Below, piece after piece: positions 33,737 to 43,835 of a stretch of 64,000 bases of DNA. A model generated the notes under the pieces. That model did no database searches, was not told the DNA's origin, and saw only the letters and a list, made by a program, of their open reading frames with translations. A program made the translations under genes and the position numbers. Origin of the DNA: Corinectria fuckeliana (taxonomy: Eukaryota > Ascomycota > Sordariomycetes > Hypocreales > Nectriaceae); assembly GCA_019137255.1 (NCBI GenBank), contig WPDH01000042.1, positions 248,001 to 312,000 of the forward strand. Reading direction: 5' to 3'. Within the stretch, counting starts at the first letter, position 1. Every line of letters begins with the position of its first letter.

Positions 33737-36355
33737 GGTTGTCTCAGCAAGAGAAGAGGAATAAAGAGAAAGCTGCTCACTCGAGCAGGGCAAGAGTCTG
33801 TCTTGGGATTTTAACATGTCTATTGTTATGGTCGCTATCGTAATGTTTGCCCGATGACTGACAGTCGGCGGGCGCTGGCCTCATCCCTTGCTTGGAGAAC
33901 AAAGAAACAATCGCGCACGCGTCATTGGTGCCATTGGGTTGGCTTCCAGTTTTGCTATTCATGCTTGTGCCCAGCTGAAGATTCTTTGTTCGTGTTTAGC
34001 AGGGAAACTTTCCTCAGGTGCACAGAGCTTTCTGTGCCGGATCAGATGGTCGCCTGGAGGCCACCCCTTCAAGGCGTTGTGTGTGGCTGGCAAACAGCCC
34101 GACGTCATCGCCGAGTGAGGGGCACTGTAGAGGGGAAATTATTGCATTTTGCGGGGAGGTATGGTGTTCCTTGTCGAAGGTTTGAGTCCATGCTCGCGCG
34201 ATATTGGAGAGGGCTGAGTTTGTTTCGTACAAACAAGTCACGTACTCATTAACATCAACCAAACTGGTACTTACATAGATGGGCGGGCGGGCCGTGGCTT
34301 GGCTTGGTGCCCATGATCAGCGCCAGGTCTCCGAGCGGAAGACAAAGGACCCTTCGGCCTTGTTGAGAATTGCTTCGGAATGTTCGGAGCTAGACTTCAA
34401 ACACCCGTCGAACCTAGAGAGCGAACCACCACGTCCTGGGTTGACAACGATCAAAATGGGCCGTTGGGACGGGTCGCAAATCTCCCGCTGTCGCCGAGGT
34501 AGGCGTCTGGAGTGCAAGGCAGACGTACCTGTGTTCCAGCAGAAGTCTATTCGCAGGCGCGGGACTTTGAGGTTTCGCGAGGGGAGATGGCGACTTGCAC
34601 CAAGACAGACGATCCCTGCGCGAACAGTGCTTTTGTGTTGTCATGGTGGCACGGATTGATGCGGGGGAGGCAGCCCGGAAACCTCTTAGCTCGTTTCATC
34701 CGCCACGCGAGGGAGGGAATTGAATGCGTCGGGCCAGCCGTGGGATTTGTGGAATTCGAGGTCATGTAACTGGTCTGAAACGGTTTGTGTCGCTGAGTTG
34801 CGAGAACTGGTCAGTGTGGTAACACCGTGGCAGGTCAAGCAATGCGAAGGCGGTCTGTGTTTGGACAATCCGACTGGAGCCACGGGGATTCTGTTCTTGC
34901 TGCTGTCGCTCGGCGTCGGCATCAGCGGCAAGCAGCAGGAGGAGCAATCATCAGGGACGGAAAGCAGAGGCCATCGTGAGCTGGCGGCTAATTAGGATTG
35001 GATGGGATGCATTCGCTCGGATTTCGGGTGGCGGTTGGACCCTTCGTTTGAGCATGGATCCACGGCCTCGCTGGGCCCGATCAGCAAGGGAGCGTTCCAT
35101 TTGAGTGGCCAATGTCATTGGATCCCCGCGCCACCGGAAGCGCTGCAGGCTTTGACGACTGAGGAAGAAGCCTCCGAGACCACTTGAAGATCCCTCCGCC
35201 AAGCCGCGGAATTCCCATCCGCTGATGACGGACTGAGCGCGGGTTTCTGAATGTCATGTGGCGAGTCCTCCTCTAGTTCTCAACAATGGTTCGTTCCTCT
35301 GGGCTACTGGTATCCATGTACACGGCCACCCTGGGAGGCGCTAAGCCTCGGGCGGTTGGTACCTGCGTTGGGGACCTGCTAGGTACATAGTAGATAAGTA
35401 GGCTACCTGTGTACAGTATGGAGACTGGCGCCACGCCCTGGCGCCCGGCTTGGCTGCATCTTCCCACATGGGAAATCAACCCCAGCAACCCGGTTCTTGA
35501 TGAAATGAGTGAAGACGGCGGTGGAAAGGTGCGAAGGCGCCAGGCAAGTTGGGAAGGTCGGCTACTGAGGCCATTGTCGAGGCCATTATCGCGACCACTA
35601 TCAGCGGCCTCCCCCTTCATTTGCGACGCTCCCATCTCTCCCCTCCATTCGCTTTCATCCCAAACCCTCATGCCATCATTCCCGCTCGCAGTTTGCTATT
35701 GTCAAGGCCGCTAGAATAGGCCATTGCCGTTCCCGTCGCTCTTTTGTCTTATTCTCTTGGACCCTTGCTGCAGCCATCTGAAACTACAGTACGACACCCT
35801 GCCGCCGTCATCCATTCCTTTTGTTCCGGCCTCTTTCGCGCCCTGCTCCAAGCCATCCATCTATCGCAAACCCTCCGTTACAACTCCGCTCGGCATCCGC
35901 CTCACATCTGCCCGTCGTCGAACTTCATCTTCCGTTGGTCTGGTGCTATTTCCAACCGCCCTTTCATCATCAACACGCTCTTATCAGCGACATGCCCTCG
36001 TCCTCGCGATCCTGACGGCCCACCCGCGCGCGCACCGACCAGCGCCGTCACAGCCCAGGGGCCCACTCGTGTAACGCCCACGCCTCGAGACATCTCGCTC
36101 TCCCTGTTTTCTCTCTCATTCTCCAGGCGAGAAACCGACTCGACATACATCGACCTCATACGCTCGCTCTGGATAGCAGCGCAGTCGAACCCTTCGCAGG
36201 CGAGGATCGACCTGCGTTTTGCCGGCAGGACCGTTCACACGTCTTATACACCCTTTTACTCAGATACCCGGCTTACGAGCTTACCTTTGCTCCTTCTTTA
36301 AAGCGACTTTATTATTCGGCAGGCCGTTCGTTATTTCATCATTTGATTCGCAACA
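33737..36355. other. Divergent intergenic region, 2.6 kb
   Basis: Lies between the pseudokinase gene (minus) and the Kch1-like gene (plus). Open frames are short, overlapping and compositionally unlike genes. Near 35575-35612 a 12-base unit GAGGCCATTRTC is imperfectly repeated. 35730-36350 is C/T-rich, as expected for a long promoter-5' UTR of the Kch1-like gene. Confidence 0.55.
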
Positions 36356-38391
36356 ATGGGTTGCCTCAGTCACCGCAGGAAGCAGACCGAGGAGACGGCG
36401 GACCAGAGATGGGAGTACATCAACCTGAAAGACTTCAAGGCCCAGGGTTGCGGTACTGTCTTCGCCTACATCTACCTTTGGGTTATGCTGCTCATCTCTG
36501 TTGCCGTATACGCAGTTGATAGCTTTACCGCCGTCAATCTGCTCGCCTTCGATCGCTGGACTGGTGGCATTGACCCAGCTATCAGCATCGATATTAGCAA
36601 GTGGATCTTCTCTATTTGCATCATCCTCTCCTTTCTTAATCTTGCATACGAAGGCTTTCGTGCCTTCAAAGTTATTCGGCGGGGAAACGTTGCCGAATGC
36701 TACTTGGACGGTCTTGCCGTCCGATGGGAATCCATCCGAATGGGCTCTGGCCTGGGGTTCAGGAGATTCCTAGTCTTCGCAGAACTCACCAAGAGCAAAA
36801 AGGGCGCCGAGTACATCGCCCTGTTTACTTACTTTAGTTTCCAGTGTGAGTTGCGGTCCCATCAAATGATAGTCATGGCATTGCTAACGCCGCCCCAGCC
36901 TGGATTCGTGTCATCATTTGCTCAGGGCCTCGCCAGGTGATTAACGCCTTCACGATCAAGGCGGTGTACGAGTCGAAGCTCGCCATCAGCTCCGATTCCG
37001 TGGGTGGTTCGATCAAGGGCTTCTTTGAAAAGATCAAGTCCCTCGCCGAGGAAGACTACCGCCAAGCCCTGACCCTCTCAGGCATGTGCTTTACCTTGGT
37101 CATTTGGGTCTTCTCGGCCCTGTTTCTCCTCACCGCGATGTTCTTTTGGGTCTTCTTCCTATGGCACTGGATTCCTAGCGCTGATGGAGGCATCTCGGGC
37201 TATTGCAGACGCAAGGTCACCAAGACTTTGATGAAGATTGTCACTAAGACGGTCAACAAGGCACTCGCGAGAGAGGAAGCCAACCGTCTGCGGGCCGAGT
37301 TCAAGTCAGCCAAAAAGAATGGCGAGAAGCCTCCTATGGAGCGTATCGCGACTCTGCCTACCTTGCCAAACGTTGGCCCTGTCACCGAAGACAAGCTGCC
37401 AAGCATGCCAATGCTGGGGCGCAACGACACCATGGCAACACTTCCTGCATACTCGTCACGCCCAACAACCCCGGGCGGCGTAGAAATGAACAACATGGAT
37501 CGGAAGCGGCCGGCACCATCCAGATCGGGGACCATGGCTTCCATCGCAAGCTACTCATCACGAGCGCCCCTAGTGTCCACTGCCTCTGAGATGGGCTACG
37601 GGCGAGCGCCATCCCCTGCCCCCCAGGTGCCCAATTTGGACCTCAGCAACTATCCTCCACCGCGATCCACGATGGCTAGTTCGCATGGCAACTTTGGCTC
37701 TCAGCCTCTCCGTCCTATGTTGTCAGCCTCGAGCAGGGATCGCTTCACCGAGACCCCAGCCCCCATTCATGGCGAGTCAGTGCCATTCCCTCCTCCAATC
37801 CGCGCCCCGAGTGCCCGACCGATGGACAACTTTTCGCAATCTAGAGAACCTTCTGGGCCCTCGCCCGCACATGGACCAGCCCAGAGAGTGTACGAGGCTT
37901 ACAACCCAGATGGTCGGGCGAGCCCAGCACCAATGGGTAATCCCTACTGGGAAGATCAACAAAGTCCAATGAACCCGCCGGTGCGTAGCGCCACAGGACC
38001 ACCTCCCCGCGGACCCCAGCAGCCTCCGCACCGAAACATGACGGCCCCTATGCCGCCTCGTGGCCCCGTTGAAGAGCATGCTGATCGATACTCGACAACT
38101 TCTCCAGTGGCTTCTTCCTTAATGGCAGCCCCGCGGGCTGCTCCCATGAGAAGCGCCACAGGGCCAATTCCTCCTCGCGGACCGCAGTACCCCCCACAAC
38201 GAAACATGACAGCCCCTGTGCCGCCTCTGGCACCGGTTGGGGAATACTATGATCGATACTCGACGGCTTCTTCAGGTGCCGCCAGTGCCAGAGCATCCCC
38301 TGCGCCCCGAATGGGCCCTTCACCAGGTCCTGGCGGGCCCCCTCGTGGATATGACGTTGAATCACAGAGGGGAAGGGAATACTGGAACTAG
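36356..38391 (+). CDS. Kch1/Prm6-type low-affinity potassium transport protein
   Basis: Member of the fungal KCH family, plasma-membrane proteins that in yeast (Kch1, Prm6/Kch2) promote K+ influx during pheromone or calcium signalling. Exons 36356-36845 and 36899-38391; 660 residues. N-terminus MGCLSHRRKQ resembles a myristoylation/palmitoylation site. Membrane segments: about 38-62 (AYIYLWVMLLISVAVYAVDS), about 84-104 (WIFSICIILSFLNLAYEGF), and a later pair around CFTLVIWVFSALFLLTAMFF and WVFFLWHWIP. The C-terminal 400 residues are a Pro/Ser-rich cytoplasmic tail with SRSGTMASIASYSSR-type phospho-sites and a 55-residue tandem duplication (37984-38148 and 38149-38313). Intron splits the TM region and its boundaries preserve phase. 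Tail length varies widely in the family. Confidence 0.9.
37984..38313 (+). repeat. 55-residue tandem duplication in the Kch1-like tail
   Basis: Both copies start RSATGP, then PPRGPQ, PP(H/Q)RNMTAP(M/V)PP and DRYST(T/A)S. The copies differ by scattered substitutions, so the duplication is not recent. Confidence 0.8.
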
Positions 38392-38941
38392 GGGAAACAA
38401 CGATATGTTGGAAACTTAGGGATCAATTTTGAGGAGGCCATTTTAACGATTTCGATGATCCGGGGGCCACGGAGCTAGCATTGAGGAGCATAGTCTCGTA
38501 TAATGTTTGATATCTGATTCTGCATTCTAGAGGGCTGGGGGATTTACTATGATTGGGGTATCTTAAGTCACATATAGGTTCGGCGAAATATAGCGATGTT
38601 GCAATGACAGATGTCTTGGCCGTGATCTGACTGTGTTGACGATGCCATGGCGTCGGGCGATCGGATGTCGAATTAGACCTTTACGTTGCGTTGGTGCCGA
38701 TGACATGGGTAACAGGATCCATAAGCCCGCGCCCTTCGTGTCTAATAATGATAAGTGAGTAATGATTTGCAACACCGAAGCCGGATGCTTCGTTCCTAGT
38801 TGCCAGTTTCGAACCGGGTCATTCGTGAGGCTAGAATTTTATGACACTTAGCCCGCATCACTTGTTTCTGTACCGCCTACTCCTGTAAGCTACCCATCTT
38901 CGAGTTAGCACCATAACGCTGCTTTGAGCATCTCTGTCAAG
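38392..38941. other. Intergenic between co-directional genes
   Basis: About 550 bases with the 3' UTR of the Kch1-like gene and the promoter of the reductase fusion gene. Nothing further was recognised. Confidence 0.6.
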
Positions 38942-40784
38942 ATGCCATCTCTCACTTCAGAATTTCACGAAGGCGAGCGTGCCATGCACCAGCTGCTGAA
39001 GGTGCCACGCCAGGAAAACCCAACCCTTCCAGGGTTGCCCATGCGGTTCGCCATGCGGGTGATGCAGTCTTCGCTCGTCGCCCTCGGCACCCTCGACCGC
39101 GCCGGCCGTCCGTGGACGACTGTCTGGGGCGGAGATCGAGGCTTCGCAAGACCTGTGGCCGAAGGCGTGCTCGCGCTGAACAGTGCAGTCGACACGGAAT
39201 ACGACCCGGTCTTCAAGGCGCTGTGGGAGGGCGCGCGTGCGGAGGACGGTGCCGTGGTCCAGCCCGGCGGCGGAGAGGGCAAGGCCATGGCCGCGCTGGC
39301 GATTGATCTCGAGACGAGGGATCGCGTGAAGCTGATGGGGAAGATGGTTGCGGGAGCGGTGGCTGGCGGCCGCAAGCAGGTGCAGATGGCCATGGCCGTG
39401 ACGGGCAGCCTGGGCAACTGTCCCAAGTATCTCAACAAGAAGGACGTGGTGTTGAACGACATGAAGCCCGAGCTCGTCTGCGACAGCTTGCCTCTGCCGC
39501 GAGAGGCGGTGGAGCTGATTGCCAGAGCCGACATGTTCTTCCTCTCGAGCACGAACGGGGAGTCGATGGATACGAACCATCGAGGTGGGGGCCCTGGCTT
39601 TGTGCGGGTCGTGAGAAACGAGGCAGATGGGTTGGAGTTGGTGTATCCAGAGTGTAAATGCTTCTCCCGCCGCCGCAACCTTTCTTTTTAAAAAACTGAC
39701 ATACTAACATGGATCCCAAGTTTCCGGGAATAGACTGTACCAGACCCTAGGGAACTTCAAGGTCAATCCTCTGGTCGGGATGGTGATCCCCGACTTCAAC
39801 ACCGCGGACGCGCTCTACCTTACGGGCTCGACATCCGTCCTCGTTGGCGAAGAGGCCTCTACCTTGCTTGCACGCACCAAGCTCGCCGTCAGCATCTCCA
39901 TCACCGCCGCCAGCTTCGTCAAGTCGGGCCTGCCCTTTCGCGGCTCTGCGCTCGAGTACTCGCCTTACAACCCGCCCATCCGGCACCTCCTCTCCGAGCA
40001 AGACGCGCACATGGCAAACTCGCAACGGCCCAGCATCTCGGCGAACCTCGTCAGGCGCGAGGTGCTGACGCCGTCTATCAATCGCTTCACGCTGCAGCTC
40101 TCGTCGCGAGCGGGGCCGCCGAAGTGGCTCGCGGGCCAGTACGTCACGCTCGACTTCGAGCCGGAGCTGGGGTCGGGCTACTCGCACATGCGGGACGAAG
40201 ACCCCCAGAGCTTGAACGACGACTACGTCCGGACCTTTACGGTGTCGAGCCTGCCGGGGCCGAGCGGCGAGATGCAGATCACAGCGAGGAAACACGGGCC
40301 CGTGACGAGCTTCCTGTGGAGGCACAACCTGCGCGCGCCGCTGGACATTCCCGTCCTCGGGTTCGGCGGCGAGGAGGCCTTCCGCATCCCGCTGGACCGC
40401 CACGCGCCGCAGCCGACCTTCATCGCCGCGGGGGTGGGCATCACTCCGCTGCTCGCGCAGGCCCAGTCCGTCCTCGACGCGGGCGTCCCTCTGAAGCTGC
40501 TCTGGACCCTGCGCGGGGAGGACGTGCCCCTCGCGGTTGATGCCTTCGCCAAGATCCCGGCGCTGGCGGGGGCCGCGACGCTCTTTGTCACGGGCCAGAC
40601 AGACGAGGAGCAGGTTGGACGGATGGGAGTCGAAGCGGAGCTGCGGAGGATGGGACGCGGGGACGTGGAGGGGCTGAAGGGGCGTGGCCACCGGTTCTTC
40701 TTGTGTACCGGGCCGGGCCTGTTGGCGGCGCTGGGGAGTTGGTTGGAAGGGGAGGAGGTTGTGTGGGAGGACTTTGGGTACTGA
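38942..40784 (+). CDS. PNPOx-like FMN domain fused to FAD/NAD(P)-binding reductase domain
   Basis: Two exons, 38942-39653 and 39721-40784 (GTAAAT donor, ATACTAAC branch, CCAAG acceptor); 591 residues. The N-terminal half is a pyridoxamine-phosphate-oxidase-like split barrel (MRVMQSSLVALGTLDRAGRPWTTVWGG; RADMFFLSSTNGESMDTNHRGGGPGFVRVV; GNRLYQTLGNFKVNPLVGMVIPDF). The C-terminal half is a ferredoxin-reductase-type FAD domain (LAGQYVTLDFEP; VRTFTVSSLPG) and NAD(P) domain (PTFIAAGVGITPLLAQAQSVL; RFFLCTGPGLLAAL). It ends EEVVWEDFGY with no 2Fe-2S ferredoxin domain after it, so electrons would have to leave by FMN/FAD. Family enzymes are flavin-dependent redox proteins of unknown substrate. The next gene, on the same strand 870 bases on, is a P450; a partnership is only a possibility. 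Confidence 0.88.
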
Positions 40785-41656
40785 GATGGTGAATCGGAAG
40801 AGAAGGGTGACCTCAAGGGTGTGAATAATGTAACGACTAAAGTACATGTATATTCCCTCCATCAGGTTTAACGTCAGGCGCGCCAACCTCTACCAACCCA
40901 TTGAAGGGCCTCTTTGAACCGTCTTGGCCGAAACAGGGCGACTTCTCAACATCGGAGCTGAGAATCACCAGTTCACTAAAAATAACCTATTGCTGGGTCT
41001 GGATACGGTTGAAGCCTGGCTGACCTACACCTAGAATCCCAACTAATAACCCGTCCTCATCAATATTCCATAAACCTCCACAAGCTTCCTTTAGTTTTTG
41101 TTGACTTGAAGCACACAACTAGGCTAGCCATGGTATCATATAGCGTAAACCACGCAATCGTATGGCTCTGGAGGTACCTTCAACCTCAACGTTTTCCCTC
41201 GTACCTCAGTGTGATCACTTCGCATCGGCGGCGTAACATCACAGGAACAGCGAATCACATCCCACTCAGTACGAAGTACGCGTTCGATCGTGCAGCTCTC
41301 CACCACTTCATTGGGCCAAGACCACACCACCGAGAATGTGCCTTATGCGAGACAGGCATTCGGGGACTTGGCTTATCGATACAGAGGAACTTGACGGCTC
41401 AACCCAAAAGAAGTGCATGCAGCTATCACGTGTCGATGAGATTACAACACTGGAGATGACTTGCTCTGGCCATGCGGTGGGAGTGATTGCCGCATGCCAT
41501 CATCCAGCTCTATTATCAGATGCTCATTTCTTTACGCCTTTTGAATTCCTTTTGTTTACCGAACAATATCACGTCTGTAGGCATCCTGGCTGGACATACG
41601 ACGTAGTGTCGACATCTCTGCTGTTCTGCCTCTCTGCCGCAGGATAGCGATCGAAT
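40785..41656. other. Intergenic, P450 promoter
   Basis: About 870 bases before the P450 start. Short overlapping frames only; no gene or repeat recognised. Confidence 0.55.
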
Positions 41657-43237
41657 ATGGCCACTCGAGAGACGGAAAGAAACGCTGCGGGGTTCCTTCT
41701 AGTACTCGTTATACTAGGCTTGTTTATCAGGGCACTAACCACGCCTACAATCACGCGAAAGGGCTGTCAGCTAAGGTCAGTGTACACTAGATGCTTACAG
41801 GCACCTCTTACTTACGCATTCCTACCGGACAGAAAGCCTCCCGGCACTTGGCCTTTAGTGGGGAACGGTATCATATTCTGTCGACCCCGCGAGAGACTGT
41901 TCGAATGGTTCACCAACTGCGTCCACCTTTACGGGCATGAGACTCTCCGCATTGCAGTCCCCTCTCTTCCCCCAGGAGTCATCATTTCCAACCCTGTCAA
42001 TCTCGACTACATCTTCAAGCACGAGGACGTGTTTGAGAAGGGGGAATTCTTCAAAGACCGCCTACGGGATTTATTTGGAAATGGCATCCTCAACGTGGAC
42101 GGGGAGCTTTGGAGGAGACAGAGGAAGGCCGGATCGCACTTCTTTACAGCGGCTACTTTGAGAACAATGGCAGACTGCGAGCTGCCGAGAATGCTCGAGC
42201 ATGTTGTTGAGCAGCTGGCTTTGAGTGCTGATGGGATGACAGTGGTAAACCTGGAAGCTGTCGTCAACGACATTACCACGCAGCTGATGGGCAAAATGGC
42301 GTACGGCATGGAGATGAGTGCCACCGACGACTTTCCGCTGGCCTTTGACTACGCGTCTGGCATAATTGCCAAGCGCTTCCAGAACCCGCTTTGGTTCATC
42401 ACTGAACTTGTCACGGGCCGGGAGTTGCGCAGGTCTACCCGGATCATGAAAACCTTTGGCCAGCGGCTTGTCTCGCACGCCCTCGCCATCAAGGATTCCG
42501 AGGAAGCCGCCGACCCACACGAGCAGAGGAAGGATTCGGGAACCTTTATAAGTGTCTTGTTTGACGCTCTGGGCGATGAGAAGCTGGTTGCAGATTCGGC
42601 TTTGAACTATCTCTCTGCCGGCAAGGACACGGTTGCTCAAGCGCTGACGTGGACGTTCTATCTCCTCATGAAGCACCCAGAAGTAGCGACTCCATTGCGT
42701 CGTGTTGCACGAGACGCTTCGACGAACGCTTCTTCAAACACAACTATCACAGAACCTGAGCCTGCTGCTGCGTCATATATAGTAGCCACATTCTACGAAT
42801 CGCTCAGACTCTATCCGCCGCCCCCGTTTGAGATCAAGCAAGCGCAACAAGATACAACTCTACCCGATGGGACCTTCCTCCCGAAGAACACGATCGTCGT
42901 CTGGTGTACCTGGGCCCTAAACCGCTCTACTACGCTGTGGGGTAGCGACGCGGAGGAATATCGACCTGAGAGGTGGTTGCTTGACGGGCGATTTGTCCAG
43001 AGATCTGCCTCCGAGTTTCCGGTATTTCAAGGTGGCTCGCGGCTTTGTTTGGGCAAGAAGATGGCCGAGACGATAGCCGTCCAGGTCATTACGACTCTAG
43101 TGACGACTTTCGAATTTGTCCCCGCGTATAAAGGGGAGAAGGTCAGCAGAACTCACTTGACCTTGCCCATGGAGGGAGGGTTGAGTGTGTACGTCAAACG
43201 ACGGACCGCGAAGGGCGACGCAAACGTCTCACATTGA
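41657..43237 (+). CDS. Cytochrome P450, fatty-acid/alkane hydroxylase-like clan
   Basis: Single exon, 526 residues, full length for a microsomal P450. N-terminal anchor at about 11-28 (AGFLLVLVILGLFIRAL), a PPGTWPLVGN hinge region, the C-helix stretch GILNVDGELWRRQRKAGSHFF, I-helix AGKDT (321-325), ExxR at 381-384, PERW at 437-440 and the heme loop FQGGSRLCLG with Cys464. The C-helix and heme-loop wording resemble the CYP52/CYP86/CYP704 clan of omega-hydroxylases, so a long-chain fatty substrate is plausible but not proven. There is no intron, which is uncommon for fungal P450s and could reflect retroposition or lineage history. It would act on the ER membrane with the general reductase. Flanked by the flavin reductase fusion (same strand) and the broken NLR. 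Confidence 0.93.
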   Translation: MATRETERNAAGFLLVLVILGLFIRALTTPTITRKGCQLRSVYTRCLQAPLTYAFLPDRKPPGTWPLVGNGIIFCRPRERLFEWFTNCVHLYGHETLRIAVPSLPPGVIISNPVNLDYIFKHEDVFEKGEFFKDRLRDLFGNGILNVDGELWRRQRKAGSHFFTAATLRTMADCELPRMLEHVVEQLALSADGMTVVNLEAVVNDITTQLMGKMAYGMEMSATDDFPLAFDYASGIIAKRFQNPLWFITELVTGRELRRSTRIMKTFGQRLVSHALAIKDSEEAADPHEQRKDSGTFISVLFDALGDEKLVADSALNYLSAGKDTVAQALTWTFYLLMKHPEVATPLRRVARDASTNASSNTTITEPEPAAASYIVATFYESLRLYPPPPFEIKQAQQDTTLPDGTFLPKNTIVVWCTWALNRSTTLWGSDAEEYRPERWLLDGRFVQRSASEFPVFQGGSRLCLGKKMAETIAVQVITTLVTTFEFVPAYKGEKVSRTHLTLPMEGGLSVYVKRRTAKGDANVSH

Positions 43238-43835
43238 TCAGCTTCGATGCTCTCCCAACTACCAAGGATATGGCAACTAGTTATATCAAGTTTGCGTGAA
43301 CCGTTCTGTGCTACCCTGGCTTCAGCGACCTGTTCAAGTTAGCGCACGTAGATGCTCAGTAATACAAGGTTGACACTGACCACGAGGCTCTTTCACTGGA
43401 TGAACTAGCTATCATGGTTGCCAATGATAGACGGCGGCGTATAAGCATCTCTCCGATCACCAGTGCTGTAGGTGTTGAGAGCATGGAGGAGTGCCGCTAG
43501 ATCGCCGTGTATCTGGCTGTATCAAGGGCTCGTAGAGTACCAGGCGAAGCCATCGATGCTGTCACAAAGTGGGATCACAAGTGTTTGAGTATCTCAAGAC
43601 AAAGAAGCCCAGATAGCGCTATGAAAAGTACCGCGATCGGACTTCATTATATGTCTAAGTTCCCTCGCTAAAAAAGCACCACTGCCTGTCTAGGTGTAGA
43701 AAGGCCAACGGTTGCCTAAGCTCACAAATTCTTCAGCGACTGCGTCCACTATATCCATTGACATGGGTTTTTAACGTCTCCCCGTTTACCGTCCCTGCCT
43801 GCTCCTATTGGAGCTTTGTACCTTTTTACAATTCC
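43238..43835. other. Intergenic between convergent P450 and NLR genes
   Basis: About 600 bases. No open frame or repeat of note. Confidence 0.6.

Noticed and set aside
38808..38822. GGTTCGAAAC on the minus strand, B-box-like
   Set aside because: The expected T-stem pairs are missing and no cloverleaf forms.
39747..40886. 379-codon antisense frame over the reductase fusion
   Set aside because: Shadow of a GC-rich gene, with Arg/His-rich composition and no recognisable motif.
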